Part shown: in pieces, positions 50,712 to 61,120 of the stretch
How the letters are laid out: the number at the start of each line of letters is the position of its first letter
Position numbering within the stretch: the first letter of the stretch is position 1
DNA from: Sporosarcina cascadiensis
GTDB lineage: Bacteria; Bacillota; Bacilli; Bacillales_A; Planococcaceae
Direction: 5' to 3'
NCBI RefSeq assembly: GCF_009650995.1
Contig: NZ_WHVV01000009.1
Location: forward strand, 109,705 to 173,704
DNA length: 64,000 nucleotides
Notes under the pieces: model-generated
The model's input: the letters and a program-made list of their open reading frames with translations, nothing else
The model's database searches: none
Told to the model about the DNA's origin: nothing
Made by a program: the position numbers and the translations under genes

Positions 50712-53426
50712 ATGGCAAAAAGCAATTTACACAACAGCCGTCAGTCTTTCAAGGTGAATGGAAAGACATATAACTATTACCGCCTAAAAGCTTTAGAAGA
50801 AGCAGGCCTTTCAAACATTTCTAAACTTCCTTATTCAGTGAGAGTATTGCTGGAATCAGTTCTTCGTCAGCACGACGGATACGTAATCAAAGATGAGCAC
50901 GTAGAAGACCTGGCAAAATGGGGCACTGTACAGAACGCAGATGCTGAAGTGCCGTTCAAACCTTCCCGCGTTATCCTTCAGGACTTTACAGGTGTTCCTG
51001 TTGTAGTCGACCTTGCGTCATTACGTTCAGCAATGAAGGAACAAGGCGGAGATCCTAATAAGATCAACCCAGAAATCCCAGTGGATCTGGTTATTGACCA
51101 CTCTGTACAGGTAGACAGCTACGGCACGCCGCAGGCTCTTCAAATGAATATGGAGCTTGAATTCGAGCGTAACGCTGAGCGTTATCAATTCTTGAGCTGG
51201 GCTCAAAAAGCATATGACAACTACCGTGCAGTACCACCTGCAACGGGTATCGTTCACCAAGTAAACTTGGAGTACCTTGCAAATGTTGTTCACGCTGTTG
51301 AAAGTGAAGACGGCACATTCGAAACATACCCTGATACATTGGTGGGAACTGACTCCCACACAACGATGATCAATGGTATCGGAGTACTTGGATGGGGCGT
51401 CGGCGGGATTGAAGCTGAAGCAGGAATGCTTGGACAGCCTTCTTATTTCCCAATTCCTGAAGTAATCGGTGTTAAATTGGTTGGAGACCTTCCGGACGGA
51501 ACGACTGCAACTGACTTGGCATTGAAAGTTACTGAAACACTTCGTGCACAAGGCGTAGTAGGGAAATTTGTTGAGTTCTTCGGACCAGGCGTATCTAAAC
51601 TGCCACTTGCCGACCGCGCGACAATCGCTAACATGGCGCCTGAATATGGTGCTACTTGCGGATTCTTCCCGGTTGATGAAGAAGCATTGAACTATATGCG
51701 CTTAACAGGCCGCGATGAAAACCATATCGCTGTAACGAAGCAATATTTGATCGAAAATGATATGTTCTTCACACCTGAAAAGGAAGAGCCGACATTCACA
51801 AAAGTGGTTGAAATCAACCTAAGTGATATCGCTGCAAACCTTTCAGGTCCTAAGCGTCCGCAAGACTTGATTCCATTGACTGAAATGCAACAGTCTTTCA
51901 AAGACGCAGTTGTTGCTCCAGAAGGGACTCAAGGCTTCGGTCTTACACCAAAAGAGCTTGAGAAAAAAGGCACAATCAAGTTTGAGGACGGCCGCAAGGT
52001 TGATCTGAAAACGGGCGATGTGGCTATCGCAGCGATTACTTCTTGTACAAACACTTCAAACCCTTACGTAATGTTAGCGGCTGGATTGGTTGCGAAGAAA
52101 GCTGTAGAAAAAGGACTTACGCCTCCTGCTTATGTGAAAACTTCATTGGCACCAGGTTCAAAAGTCGTAACAGGCTACTTGAATGATTCTGGTTTGTCTG
52201 AGTACTTGGACAAAATCGGGTTCAACACAGTAGGTTACGGATGTACTACATGTATCGGTAACTCCGGTCCATTACTTCCGGAAATCGAAAAAACAATCGG
52301 TGACGAAGATCTTCTAGTAACGTCTGTCCTTTCAGGTAACCGTAACTTTGAAGGCCGCGTACACCCATTCGTTAAAGCGAACTACTTGGCTTCACCTCCA
52401 TTGGTTGTTGCGTATGCACTGGCTGGAACGGTGAACATCGACTTCGCTAAAGATGCGATTGGACAGGATAAAGATGGAAACGACGTATTCTTCAAAGACA
52501 TCTGGCCTTCTACTCAAGAAGTCAATGATGTTTTGAACGCTACAGTTACTCCTGAATTGTTCCGTAAAGAATATGCCCGCGTATTCACTGAAAACGAAGC
52601 TTGGAATGCAATTGAAACGACTGACGATTCTCTATACGATTTCGATGAGTCTTCAACTTACATCCAAAATCCTCCGTTCTTCGAAAACCTTTCGAAAGAA
52701 CCAACGGATATCGAACAGCTAAAAGGCCTGCGTGTAATCGGTAAGTTCGGTGATTCCATCACGACTGACCATATTTCACCTGCCGGAGCAATTGGTTTGA
52801 ATACACCTGCAGGAATCTACTTGCGCGAAAACGGCGTAGAGCCGCGTAACTTTAACTCATATGGTTCACGCCGTGGTAACCACGAAGTCATGATGCGCGG
52901 AACGTTTGCGAATATCCGTATTCGTAACCAAATCGCAGCAGGCACTGAAGGGGGATTCACTACGTATTGGCCAAACAAAGAAGTTATGCCGATCTATGAT
53001 GCGGCTATGAAGTATCAGCAGGACGGAACAGGTCTCGCAATTCTTGGCGGTAAAGACTACGGAATGGGATCTTCTCGTGACTGGGCAGCAAAAGGCACGA
53101 ACTTGCTGGGAATCAAAACAGTTATCGTAGAAAGCTTCGAGCGTATCCACCGTTCTAACCTAGTGATGATGGGTGTACTTCCGCTGCAATTCATCAATGG
53201 TGAGAACGTTGAATCTCTAGGCTTGACTGGTGAGGAAGAAATCTGTGTCAATATCGCTGAAGGCGTAAAACCACGTTCAATCCTTAAAGTTATAGCAAAA
53301 GCTCCGGACGGCAAGGAAACTGAATTTGAAGTGCTTGCACGTTTCGACTCTGAAGTGGAGATCGATTACTACCGTCACGGCGGAATCCTGCAAATGGTTC
53401 TTCGCGACAAGTTGAAAACAAACTGA
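50712..53426 (+). CDS. citB: Aconitate hydratase
   Basis: TCA-cycle enzyme converting citrate to isocitrate, in Bacillus also an RNA-binding regulator. 904 residues from ATG 50712 (AAAGGAGGAGA upstream). Ligands of the 4Fe-4S cluster lie in SCTNTSNP and [12 protein letters not shown]; the SFER-type substrate region appears as [10 protein letters not shown] with [12 protein letters not shown] before it. Also called acnA. Expected control by CcpC and CodY cannot be confirmed by sight. A good terminator follows. Confidence 0.97.
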   Translation: MAKSNLHNSRQSFKVNGKTYNYYRLKALEEAGLSNISKLPYSVRVLLESVLRQHDGYVIKDEHVEDLAKWGTVQNADAEVPFKPSRVILQDFTGVPVVVDLASLRSAMKEQGGDPNKINPEIPVDLVIDHSVQVDSYGTPQALQMNMELEFERNAERYQFLSWAQKAYDNYRAVPPATGIVHQVNLEYLANVVHAVESEDGTFETYPDTLVGTDSHTTMINGIGVLGWGVGGIEAEAGMLGQPSYFPIPEVIGVKLVGDLPDGTTATDLALKVTETLRAQGVVGKFVEFFGPGVSKLPLADRATIANMAPEYGATCGFFPVDEEALNYMRLTGRDENHIAVTKQYLIENDMFFTPEKEEPTFTKVVEINLSDIAANLSGPKRPQDLIPLTEMQQSFKDAVVAPEGTQGFGLTPKELEKKGTIKFEDGRKVDLKTGDVAIAAITSCTNTSNPYVMLAAGLVAKKAVEKGLTPPAYVKTSLAPGSKVVTGYLNDSGLSEYLDKIGFNTVGYGCTTCIGNSGPLLPEIEKTIGDEDLLVTSVLSGNRNFEGRVHPFVKANYLASPPLVVAYALAGTVNIDFAKDAIGQDKDGNDVFFKDIWPSTQEVNDVLNATVTPELFRKEYARVFTENEAWNAIETTDDSLYDFDESSTYIQNPPFFENLSKEPTDIEQLKGLRVIGKFGDSITTDHISPAGAIGLNTPAGIYLRENGVEPRNFNSYGSRRGNHEVMMRGTFANIRIRNQIAAGTEGGFTTYWPNKEVMPIYDAAMKYQQDGTGLAILGGKDYGMGSSRDWAAKGTNLLGIKTVIVESFERIHRSNLVMMGVLPLQFINGENVESLGLTGEEEICVNIAEGVKPRSILKVIAKAPDGKETEFEVLARFDSEVEIDYYRHGGILQMVLRDKLKTN

Positions 53427-53440
53427 TAATACTATAAGAA

Positions 53441-53473
53441 AGAGATGTCCGACTCCGTTGGACATCTTTTTTC
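53441..53473 (+). terminator. Terminator after aconitase
   Basis: Arms AGATGTCC (53443-53450) and GGACATCT (53460-53467) followed by TTTTTT. Confidence 0.88.
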
Positions 53474-53542
53474 TATGTTTGAAATGCTATAGCAAGCAAA
53501 GTCATTTTTCGTTCGCTATACTGGATAATGAGGTGAAGAAAA

Positions 53543-53968
53543 ATGTTTACAAGTGAAAAAGAAATTGAGGTTCGTTATGCAGAAACCGATCAAATGGGTG
53601 TCGTTTACCACGCGAACTATTTAGTTTGGATGGAAATTGGACGGACATCACTTATTCAGGATCTAGGGTTTCATTATGCGCAGCTGGAGAAGGACGGTTA
53701 TTTGTCGCCAGTTACCGAGCTGTCTGTGAAGTATAAGACATCGATTACATATGGAGAGACCATCTCTGTGCGGACATGGGTAGAATCGCACGGCAGACTG
53801 CGTACGGTCTATGGTTACGAGATTCTGCATGCCGATGGAGTGGTAGCAGCGACAGCTGTATCTGAACACGTTTTAGTAAAAAAAGGCAGTTTCCGTCCTG
53901 TTTCATTAAGCAAAATCGATCCGCAGTGGGATGCGAAATATGCAGAGATTCAGCGAAGTGAAAACTGA
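53543..53968 (+). CDS. yneP: Acyl-CoA thioesterase (4HBT fold), YneP-like
   Basis: 141-residue hot-dog thioesterase. The 4HBT catalytic stretch RYAETDQMGVVYHANYLVWME includes the conserved Asp in TDQMG and the helix that follows. Probably hydrolyses medium or short acyl-CoA thioesters; true substrate unknown. Same position after aconitase as yneP in B. subtilis, although the sspN and tlp spore-protein genes that stand between them there are absent. One-base overlap with yneQ. Confidence 0.87.
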   Translation: MFTSEKEIEVRYAETDQMGVVYHANYLVWMEIGRTSLIQDLGFHYAQLEKDGYLSPVTELSVKYKTSITYGETISVRTWVESHGRLRTVYGYEILHADGVVAATAVSEHVLVKKGSFRPVSLSKIDPQWDAKYAEIQRSEN

Positions 53969-54282
53969 TGGCTTTCGGTATTAAGCGACAGGAACTGCAA
54001 GCTTGGAAAGAGGCGGTAAGCCGGGGAGAAATCGCGTTCTTGACGCATTACTGGCTTGATGACCGGTTTCCCGGTGTCAATACTGTCACAAAGGCAGGAT
54101 GTTGTGATATAGAGAAACTGATCAGTTGGGGGAGACAATATGGCTTGCGTCCTGAATGGATGCATGCAAGAGAGAAATATCCGCATTTTGACCTGCTGGG
54201 AGAGCGGCAAACGGAGATATTGAAGGCAGAACAGCGTCTCGAGCAGTTGCTTCGATTTAAAAACGGCAAGAATAACCTGTAA
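53968..54282 (+). CDS. yneQ: Conserved hypothetical protein YneQ
   Basis: 104 residues, no signal or membrane segment; contains THYWLDDRFPGVNTVTKAGC and GLRPEWMHAREKYPHFDLLG. The His/Asp/Cys-rich pattern may bind a metal, but this is only a guess. The ATG overlaps the yneP stop (TGATG), so the two are coupled as in B. subtilis yneP-yneQ. Its stop codon lies in the loop of a terminator hairpin. Confidence 0.78.
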   Translation: MAFGIKRQELQAWKEAVSRGEIAFLTHYWLDDRFPGVNTVTKAGCCDIEKLISWGRQYGLRPEWMHAREKYPHFDLLGERQTEILKAEQRLEQLLRFKNGKNNL

Positions 54283-54300
54283 GTTATTCTTGCCGTTTAA
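54259..54300. terminator. Terminator spanning the yneQ stop
   Basis: Perfect 16-bp arms AAACGGCAAGAATAAC (54261-54276) and GTTATTCTTGCCGTTT (54283-54298), with the TAA stop in the loop. Probably serves both convergent genes. Confidence 0.8.
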
Positions 54301-54314
54301 TATGTCCTATTATG

Positions 54315-54611
54315 TCAGGAATTCTTACTGTATGAAAAAGCTAATTCTTCGCTCGCGGGGTCAGTATCCACTTGCAAGTCATGATTATCAAAAAACCATA
54401 TATCACGTTCTTCAATATAAAAATGAACACCATCCATAACGGTTTCCACCGCTATTTCATCAGGTATTTCTTTCGTAATGCCTAAGGAAAAGCCTTCATG
54501 AAGGGGACTTGATCCGCCATAACGTGCAAAAAACTTTACATAATCACCTGGTGAAGCTTCCATTTCATCTTTAAACCAGTGTTCTGCATTTTCGGATATG
54601 CTGATATTCAA
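54315..54611 (-). CDS. yneR: HesB-like (Fe-S biogenesis-related) protein YneR
   Basis: 98 residues starting from a TTG at 54611 (MNISISENAEHWFKDEM), which aligns with the family N-terminus; AGAAAGGG is 11 bases upstream. The HesB/YneR group has the IscA fold but here, as in that group, the IscA cysteines are absent; conserved are FFARYGG and FSLGI and an acidic C-terminal half. Function unknown. Convergent with yneQ and in the same direction as plsY. Confidence 0.78.
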   Translation of the reverse strand: MNISISENAEHWFKDEMEASPGDYVKFFARYGGSSPLHEGFSLGITKEIPDEIAVETVMDGVHFYIEERDIWFFDNHDLQVDTDPASEELAFSYSKNS

Positions 54612-54641
54612 GAAGTAAAACGCCCTTTCTCCCAAAGCAGC

Positions 54642-55244
54642 CTATAGCCACTTTATTTTTGGTTCTGTTCCCTCTTTTATACGGCTAATATTGGCTCTGT
54701 GCCTATAAAAAATGAAAAAGCCCATCAGCGAAATTACCAGGAATAAGTATAAGTCGCCTGTTAGTAAATAATAAATCAGACAGTACACAGGCCCAAGCAC
54801 TGAAACGATGATGGAAGTTAAAGAGACCATCTTCGTCAGCTTCAATGCGATTAGAAACGTAAGGACGACCAAAATGAAAATTGGCCAATTATATCCAAGT
54901 AAAACACCGCCGGAAGTAGCTACCGCTTTCCCGCCTCTGAGGTTTGCGAAAAGAGGGAAGATATGACCGAGAACTGCCGCAATCCCGAGTATCAACGGAT
55001 GAATTGTATTGTCGTGAAAGTAAGGAAGCAGCGGCAATAGCACTGCTGCAGTCCCTTTAAAAATATCGAGAAGAGTAACGATGATTCCTGCTTTTTTCCC
55101 CAATACACGAAACGTATTAGTTGCACCCATATTTCCGCTTCCATGCTCTCTGACGTCTGTTTGATAAAATAGTTTCCCGATCCATAATGCAGACGGGATC
55201 GAACCAAGCAGGTAGGCCGCCAGAATGATTAGATAAGTTTCCAT
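54642..55244 (-). CDS. plsY: Acyl phosphate:glycerol-3-phosphate acyltransferase PlsY
   Basis: First acylation of phospholipid synthesis: transfers acyl from acyl-phosphate to glycerol 3-phosphate. 200 residues with five to seven hydrophobic segments and the three PlsY motifs: GSIPSALWIG, GSGNMGATN(TFR) and GHIFPLF...GGKAVATSGGV. ATG 55244 is preferred to ATG 55262 because AAAGGGG precedes it by 6 bases. Position before parE (divergent) is as in B. subtilis, except that the CoA-binding gene yneT is missing. Confidence 0.95.
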   Translation of the reverse strand: METYLIILAAYLLGSIPSALWIGKLFYQTDVREHGSGNMGATNTFRVLGKKAGIIVTLLDIFKGTAAVLLPLLPYFHDNTIHPLILGIAAVLGHIFPLFANLRGGKAVATSGGVLLGYNWPIFILVVLTFLIALKLTKMVSLTSIIVSVLGPVYCLIYYLLTGDLYLFLVISLMGFFIFYRHRANISRIKEGTEPKIKWL

Positions 55245-55446
55245 AATGAACCCCTTTTGCATGATTACTTGTTTGCATTAAGTTTAGCAGAAGAGTAAGT
55301 TTGGAACAATAACTGATTTACACAGGCCATAGCAAAGCCTGTTATTCGAAATGTCGGAAGCTGTCGTTCATTAGGTTGTCATCTTTTCTGCATTGCAATC
55401 CTGAGATTTCTTCTATACAATAAGTTGACTGCATGAAAACGTTGAT

Positions 55447-55497
55447 TTGACAGCTTTTATCAGAAGAGGTATGATTAAATTAAGAGAACATTTGTTT
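55447..55497 (+). promoter_or_regulatory. parEC promoter with LexA-box-like site
   Basis: TTGACA (55447-55452), 17-base spacer, TATGAT (55470-55475): a near-consensus sigma-A promoter. Right after the start region lies GAACATTTGTTT (55486-55497), 11 of 12 to the LexA dyad GAAC-N4-GTTC. Topoisomerase IV genes belong to the LexA regulon in B. subtilis, so the site is plausible. Confidence 0.7.
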
Positions 55498-55512
55498 GAC
55501 GGGGGTTTCATT

Positions 55513-57486
55513 TTGGCGAAGGAAAAAATTCAAAACACATATGATGATAGTTCCATTCAAATTTTAGAAGGTTTAGAAGCCGTACGCAAAAGACCTGGTA
55601 TGTATATTGGTTCGACGGATACCCGCGGGCTGCATCACTTGGTTTATGAAATAGTGGATAACTCTGTAGATGAGGCATTAGCAGGCTTCGGATCAGAGAT
55701 TGATGTAACCATTCATTCAGACGGCAGTGTCAGTGTCCGGGATTTCGGACGGGGCATGCCAACAGGAAAGCACCAGTCAGGAAAACCGACAGCAGAAGTC
55801 ATTTTGACTGTATTGCATGCAGGCGGAAAGTTTGGACAGGGCGGATATAAGACATCCGGCGGTCTGCATGGTGTAGGTGCATCTGTGGTCAACGCCTTAT
55901 CAGAATGGCTCGAAGTGACGATTTTCCGTGACGGCAAGAAATTCCGGCAGCGTTTTGAGAACGGCGGACATCCGGCTACGACGCTTGAGCAGATCGGCAC
56001 AACGAAAGAAACAGGTACAATCATTCATTTCAAACCGGACCGCACAATCTTTTCAACGATTAAATATCAATACGATACGCTGGCTGAAAGATTGCGTGAA
56101 TCTGCGTTTCTATTGAAAGGCTTAAAGATTGTTCTGCAAGAAGAAGGTACCGATAAAAAAGACGTTTTTCATTATGAATCAGGTATCGAAGCATTTATTG
56201 AGTATTTGAACGAAGAGAAGGACGTCCTGCATGATGTGGCGTATCTGGAAGGTGAAAATGACGGCATAGAGGTCGAATTTGCTTTCCAATTCAGCGACGG
56301 CTATGCAGAAACGATTCTTTCATTCGTCAACAATGTACGGACGAGAGACGGCGGAACGCATGAAACCGGGGCGAAAGCAGCAATGACACGTGTTGTGAAT
56401 GAATATGCACGTAAAGCAGGTCTGCTGAAGGAAAAAGATAAGAACCTGGACGGAGCGGATATCAGGGAAGGAATCGCTGCGATTGTTTCCGTTCGTATTC
56501 CTGAAGAAATCTTGCAGTTTGAAGGACAGACGAAAGGCAAACTTGGTACGAGTGAAGCGCGTACTGTGACTGATGCGGTGGTTTCTCAAAAATTACTGTA
56601 TTTCTTGGAGGAAAACGCGGAATTAAGTGCAAACCTTGTACGTAAAGCCATTCGTGCCCACCAGGCGCGTGAAGCGGCACGAAAAGCAAGAGAAGATGCG
56701 CGTTCCGGTAAAAAACGACGGAAATCAGATACTTTGCTGTCCGGGAAACTGACTCCGGCTCAATCACGAAATGCCGCGAAAAATGAATTATATCTGGTGG
56801 AGGGTGACTCTGCCGGAGGATCTGCCAAGCAGGGACGTGACCGTACATTTCAGGCGATTTTGCCATTGCGGGGTAAAGTGATCAATACGGAAAAAGCCAA
56901 GCTCGAAGACATCATGAAAAATGAAGAGATCAATACGATCATTCATGCAATCGGGGCAGGCGTCGGCGCAGATTTCCAAATTGAAAATGCCGCATATGAC
57001 AAAATTATTATCATGACGGATGCGGATACAGACGGTGCACATATTCAAGTGCTGCTGCTGACATTCTTTTACCGCTATATGAAACCTTTGATTGAGGCCG
57101 GAAAAGTGTATATCGCACTGCCGCCGCTGTTCAAAGTGTTTAAGGGTTCCGGAAAGAGTGAAAAGCTTGCGTATGCCTGGACTGAAGACGATTTAGACGC
57201 CGCCATGAAAAAGATCGGCAAAGGCTATATGCTCCAGCGCTATAAAGGTCTCGGCGAGATGAATGCCGATCAATTATGGGAAACGACGATGAACCCGGAA
57301 ACGCGCACCTTGATTCGCGTAACGATTGAAGACGGTGCGAAATCAGAGCGCCGTGTGACGACACTGATGGGCGATAAAGTCGAACCGCGCCGAAGATGGA
57401 TCGAAGAAAATGTCGATTTTGGCTTAATTGAAGAACATAATATTTTAGACAATGCATTTATACATGTTGAGGGGGATATGGAATGA
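55513..57486 (+). CDS. parE: DNA topoisomerase IV subunit B
   Basis: ATPase subunit of the enzyme that separates daughter chromosomes. 657 residues from TTG 55513 (GGGGG upstream); the frame reaching to 55447 would cover the promoter. GHKL ATPase motifs: EIVDNSVDEALAG, DFGRGMPTG, GGLHGVGASVVNALS; TOPRIM motifs: YLVEGDSAGGSAKQGRDR and MTDADTDGAHI; then the RYKGLGEMNADQLWETTMNP segment. Stop overlaps the parC ATG (ATGA). Confidence 0.96.
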   Translation: MAKEKIQNTYDDSSIQILEGLEAVRKRPGMYIGSTDTRGLHHLVYEIVDNSVDEALAGFGSEIDVTIHSDGSVSVRDFGRGMPTGKHQSGKPTAEVILTVLHAGGKFGQGGYKTSGGLHGVGASVVNALSEWLEVTIFRDGKKFRQRFENGGHPATTLEQIGTTKETGTIIHFKPDRTIFSTIKYQYDTLAERLRESAFLLKGLKIVLQEEGTDKKDVFHYESGIEAFIEYLNEEKDVLHDVAYLEGENDGIEVEFAFQFSDGYAETILSFVNNVRTRDGGTHETGAKAAMTRVVNEYARKAGLLKEKDKNLDGADIREGIAAIVSVRIPEEILQFEGQTKGKLGTSEARTVTDAVVSQKLLYFLEENAELSANLVRKAIRAHQAREAARKAREDARSGKKRRKSDTLLSGKLTPAQSRNAAKNELYLVEGDSAGGSAKQGRDRTFQAILPLRGKVINTEKAKLEDIMKNEEINTIIHAIGAGVGADFQIENAAYDKIIIMTDADTDGAHIQVLLLTFFYRYMKPLIEAGKVYIALPPLFKVFKGSGKSEKLAYAWTEDDLDAAMKKIGKGYMLQRYKGLGEMNADQLWETTMNPETRTLIRVTIEDGAKSERRVTTLMGDKVEPRRRWIEENVDFGLIEEHNILDNAFIHVEGDME

Positions 57487-59909
57487 CCCATTCAGAAACT
57501 TTTCAAGATCTTCCCTTAGAAGAAGTGATTGGCGACCGATTTGGGCGTTACAGTAAGTACATCATTCAGGACCGTGCAATTCCGGACGCTCGTGACGGTT
57601 TAAAACCGGTTCAGCGCCGGATTTTGTATGCGATGTTTCATGAAGGAAATACGCATGAAAAAGCGTTCCGTAAGGCAGCTAAAACAGTCGGTAACGTGAT
57701 CGGTAACTACCATCCGCACGGAGATACGTCTGTCTATGATGCAATGGTGCGGATGAGTCAATCCTGGAAACTGCGACACGAAATGATTGATATGCACGGA
57801 AACAACGGGTCGGTCGACGGGGACTCTGCAGCTGCGATGCGTTATACAGAAGCACGCTTATCTGCGATCGCCAGTGAGATGCTGCGCGATATTCGTAAAG
57901 AAACGGTCGATTTTGCACCGAACTTTGATGATACGGAACTCGAGCCGACCGTATTGCCCGGTCGTTTTCCGAACCTTTTAGTCAACGGAGCAACGGGAAT
58001 TTCAGCAGGATATGCAACGGACATCCCGCCTCACGCTCTTCATGAGGTGATCGATGCCGTTTTGATGCGCCTGAAAAAACCTGATGTCAGCGTCGAAGAA
58101 TTGATGACGGTTATTCCCGGCCCGGATTTTCCAACGGGAGCCATTATTCAAGGAACTGACGGTATCAAAACGGCTTATAAAACGGGTAAGGGACGCTTCA
58201 TTATTCGTGCAAAATGGGAAACAGAGCAGTTAAAAGCCGGTAAATCCCAAATTGTTATCACGGAAATCCCGTATGATGTGAATAAAGCGAATCTGGTCAA
58301 AAAAATGGATGAGCTGCGTCATGACCGCAGACTTGATGCGATCGCGGAAATTCGCGATGAATCCGACCGTACAGGCATGCGAATTGTTGTAGAGCTGAAA
58401 AAGGACATGGACAGCCATGCGATCATGCAGTATTTGCTCAAAAATACTGACCTGCAGATTACGTATAATTTCAATATGATCGCAATTTCGGGCAGACGGC
58501 CGATGCTGATGTCTCTGCCGATGCTGCTTGATGCATATATCGATCATCAGAAAGACGTCATCACACGACGTTCTAATTTCGATATCCGCAAGGCCAAAGA
58601 CCGTCTGCATATCGTCGACGGCTTAATGCATGCCTTGTCCATTCTCGATGAAGTGATTAAGACAATTCGTGCATCCAAAGACAAAAAAGATGCAAAACAG
58701 AACTTGATCTCAGCGTATGAATTTACGGAAGTACAGGCGGAAGCGATCGTTTCGTTGCAGTTATACCGCCTGACTAATACTGATATTACAGAATTGAAAC
58801 AGGAAGAAGCGGAACTGCGTAAACTGATTGCCGAGCTTGAGGAAATTCTGGCAAGCGAGTCGAAATTAATCGCTGTGCTAGTGAAAGAAATCAAAGCCAT
58901 CCGTAAGCAGTTTGCCGAACCTCGCCGTTCTGTCATTGTTGAAAAGATAGAAGAGTTGAAAGTAGATATGGATATTTTAATTCCAAGCGAGGAAGTCATG
59001 GTATCTGTGACGAAAGGCGGCTATATTAAACGTACGAGTATGCGTTCTTATTCTGCCTCCAATGGTGTTGGCCAGGAAATGAAAGAATCCGATTATTATT
59101 TATTGGAGTCTGCGATGAATACGCAGCATCATCTCCTGCTGTTCACTTCATTGGGTAATTACATCTATCAGCCTGTCCACGAGCTTCCTGACATACGCTG
59201 GCGTGATTTAGGTCAGCATGTATCGAGTATTGTGAGCCTTGAGCCAAACGAAGAACTGGTGGACGTGATCAGTCTCGAAAAATTCGACGAAAACTTAAGC
59301 GTTTTAACTGCGGCCTCAAACGGCAATGTGAAATTGTCCAAGCTGACAGATTTCCAAGTGCAGCGTTATAATCGTTCATTCAAAGCGATGAATATAAAAA
59401 AGGGCGAGACACTGGCCGGAGCGCAGATCGTAACGGGTAATGAAGAGATCTTGTTAGTGAGTAAACAGGCTTATGCTTTGCGTTTCAGCTTAACTGAATT
59501 ATCGATCACCGGTATACGTACAGGCGGTGTAAAAGGCATCAATTTGAAGCCGGAAGATGAACTGGCAGCGTTTATTGTAGTGACGGAGAAAACGAAGAAT
59601 ATTTTCGTAGCGACCCAGCGTGGTTCAGTAAAACGAATGAATGTAGCAGAATTCGAAACGGCTGCCAGGGCGTTAAGAGGCGTCACGGTCCTTAAAGAAC
59701 TGAAAACCAATCCGTATCGTATTGTAGATGCAAGGACGGTGAATGAAGACGAGCAGTTTATATTGCTGACAGCAAAGGATCAAAAGATAGAAATCGACCC
59801 AATGACACTGAAGAACACGAATCGGCAGTCTACCGGCAGCGCAGTTGTCAATGAAGCGAAAGACGGGCAGATTGTCCATGTGGCAGTTGTCAAAAAAGAT
59901 GTTAAATAG
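57483..59909 (+). CDS. parC: DNA topoisomerase IV subunit A
   Basis: DNA breakage-reunion subunit, 808 residues. Catalytic Tyr121 follows Arg120 in AAAMRYTEARLS; the quinolone region reads HPHGDTSVYDAMVRM, with Thr82 and Asp86 at the positions of Ser80 and Glu84 of E. coli ParC. The C-terminal beta-pinwheel domain (about 500-800) lacks the GyrA box typical of gyrase, supporting ParC. Coupled to parE by a 4-base overlap. Confidence 0.96.
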   Translation: MTHSETFQDLPLEEVIGDRFGRYSKYIIQDRAIPDARDGLKPVQRRILYAMFHEGNTHEKAFRKAAKTVGNVIGNYHPHGDTSVYDAMVRMSQSWKLRHEMIDMHGNNGSVDGDSAAAMRYTEARLSAIASEMLRDIRKETVDFAPNFDDTELEPTVLPGRFPNLLVNGATGISAGYATDIPPHALHEVIDAVLMRLKKPDVSVEELMTVIPGPDFPTGAIIQGTDGIKTAYKTGKGRFIIRAKWETEQLKAGKSQIVITEIPYDVNKANLVKKMDELRHDRRLDAIAEIRDESDRTGMRIVVELKKDMDSHAIMQYLLKNTDLQITYNFNMIAISGRRPMLMSLPMLLDAYIDHQKDVITRRSNFDIRKAKDRLHIVDGLMHALSILDEVIKTIRASKDKKDAKQNLISAYEFTEVQAEAIVSLQLYRLTNTDITELKQEEAELRKLIAELEEILASESKLIAVLVKEIKAIRKQFAEPRRSVIVEKIEELKVDMDILIPSEEVMVSVTKGGYIKRTSMRSYSASNGVGQEMKESDYYLLESAMNTQHHLLLFTSLGNYIYQPVHELPDIRWRDLGQHVSSIVSLEPNEELVDVISLEKFDENLSVLTAASNGNVKLSKLTDFQVQRYNRSFKAMNIKKGETLAGAQIVTGNEEILLVSKQAYALRFSLTELSITGIRTGGVKGINLKPEDELAAFIVVTEKTKNIFVATQRGSVKRMNVAEFETAARALRGVTVLKELKTNPYRIVDARTVNEDEQFILLTAKDQKIEIDPMTLKNTNRQSTGSAVVNEAKDGQIVHVAVVKKDVK

Positions 59910-59919
59910 GAAGTATGAG

Positions 59920-59957
59920 ACGGATTGCGGCCCTCAAAGGCTTGCAGTCCGTTTTTT
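59920..59957 (+). terminator. Terminator after parC
   Basis: Imperfect stem ACGGATTGCGGCC (59920-59932) against GGCTTGCAGTCCGT (59939-59952), then TTTTTT. Confidence 0.7.
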
Positions 59958-60053
59958 GATACAGAGACGGTTGTGTAATCTTATGAAAAGTGAAATAATT
60001 GAACGAAGTATTATAGTGAAAACGCGTTCTGCAATGAAAGGAAGGAAATTCTT

Positions 60054-61097
60054 ATGCTGATTAAACAAAAAAAACTGCAGCCTGGCGATCGTGTGGCAAC
60101 AGTCAGTACGTCGTGGGGAGGCGCCGGTGAACCCAATCTGCGCTGGCGCTATGAACAGGGAGTCAAAAGACTGGAGGACGTGTTCGGGCTGGAAGTGGTG
60201 CCGATGCCAAACAGTTTAAAAGGCGCAGATTATCTTTATGATTCGCCTCAGGCCCGTGCTGAAGATTTGATGACGGCATTTGAAGATGACAGCATCAAAG
60301 GGATTATCGCCAATATCGGAGGGGAAGACAGCATCCGCCTGCTGCCGTATATTGATTTCAACGTGATGCGTGAACATCCAAAGGTTCTCATGGGTTACTC
60401 GGATGTGACGATTTCCCATTTATTCTGCCTGAAAGCAGGTATTTCCTCATTTTACGGTCCGGCGATCCTGACCGATTTTGCTGAAAATATCGAAATGGAT
60501 CCTTACACAGTGGAAATGGTGAACCGGACTCTCTTCTCGAATGAAATCATCGGTGAAATCCAGCCGGCATATGAATGGACAAGTGAACGTCTGGAATGGA
60601 TCGAAGAGAATAAAGGGAAACAGCGGACGATGCGGAAAAATGCCGGTTATGAAGTGCTTCAAGGTTCAGGTACAGCTCAAGGACGTTTAATAGGCGGCTG
60701 CATTGAAGTGCTGGAGTTTGCCAAGGGAACCGCGCTTTGGCCGGAAAACAAGCATTGGGACAATAGCATACTATTTTTTGAAACTTCGGAAGAAAAGCCG
60801 GATCCACAGATGATCAGGTATTGGCTGCGCAATTATGCAGCGCAAGGCATCCTGCATAAAGCAAACGGGATCATTTTCGGCAAACCGCAGGATGAGAAGT
60901 ACTACGAGGAATATAAAAGAGAAATTCGCTCTGTCATGAAAGAATATGATCTGGAAGAGCTGCCGATCCTGTATAATCTGAATTTCGGGCATACTGAGCC
61001 TAAGTTCATTTTGCCGTATGGCGCCCTGGCTGAGATTGACTGCGAGCAGGGAACCTTTATGATCTTGGAAAGCGGTACGGAAGAATTTGATCTGTAG
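60054..61097 (+). CDS. S66 family serine peptidase, MccF/LD-carboxypeptidase-like
   Basis: 347 residues of the S66 family, whose members are LD-carboxypeptidases (murein recycling) or MccF (inactivates microcin C-type peptide-nucleotides). Putative triad Ser116 (LMGYSDVT), Glu243 (FFETSEE) and His313 (NFGHTEP), in spacing very close to E. coli MccF (S118, E243, H311 as remembered). Trp-rich loops (VSTSWGGAGEPNLRWRYEQG) resemble MccF more than LdcA. No signal peptide: cytoplasmic. AAGGAAGG ribosome site. The remnant of another gene starts 23 bases after it. Confidence 0.85.
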   Translation: MLIKQKKLQPGDRVATVSTSWGGAGEPNLRWRYEQGVKRLEDVFGLEVVPMPNSLKGADYLYDSPQARAEDLMTAFEDDSIKGIIANIGGEDSIRLLPYIDFNVMREHPKVLMGYSDVTISHLFCLKAGISSFYGPAILTDFAENIEMDPYTVEMVNRTLFSNEIIGEIQPAYEWTSERLEWIEENKGKQRTMRKNAGYEVLQGSGTAQGRLIGGCIEVLEFAKGTALWPENKHWDNSILFFETSEEKPDPQMIRYWLRNYAAQGILHKANGIIFGKPQDEKYYEEYKREIRSVMKEYDLEELPILYNLNFGHTEPKFILPYGALAEIDCEQGTFMILESGTEEFDL

Positions 61098-61120
61098 GAG
61101 AAGAGAAGGGCGGGAGATCC

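Noticed and set aside
55433..55446. cre-like TGAAAACGTTGATT before parE
   Set aside because: The last two conserved bases (CA) are missing and catabolite control of topoisomerase IV is not expected.
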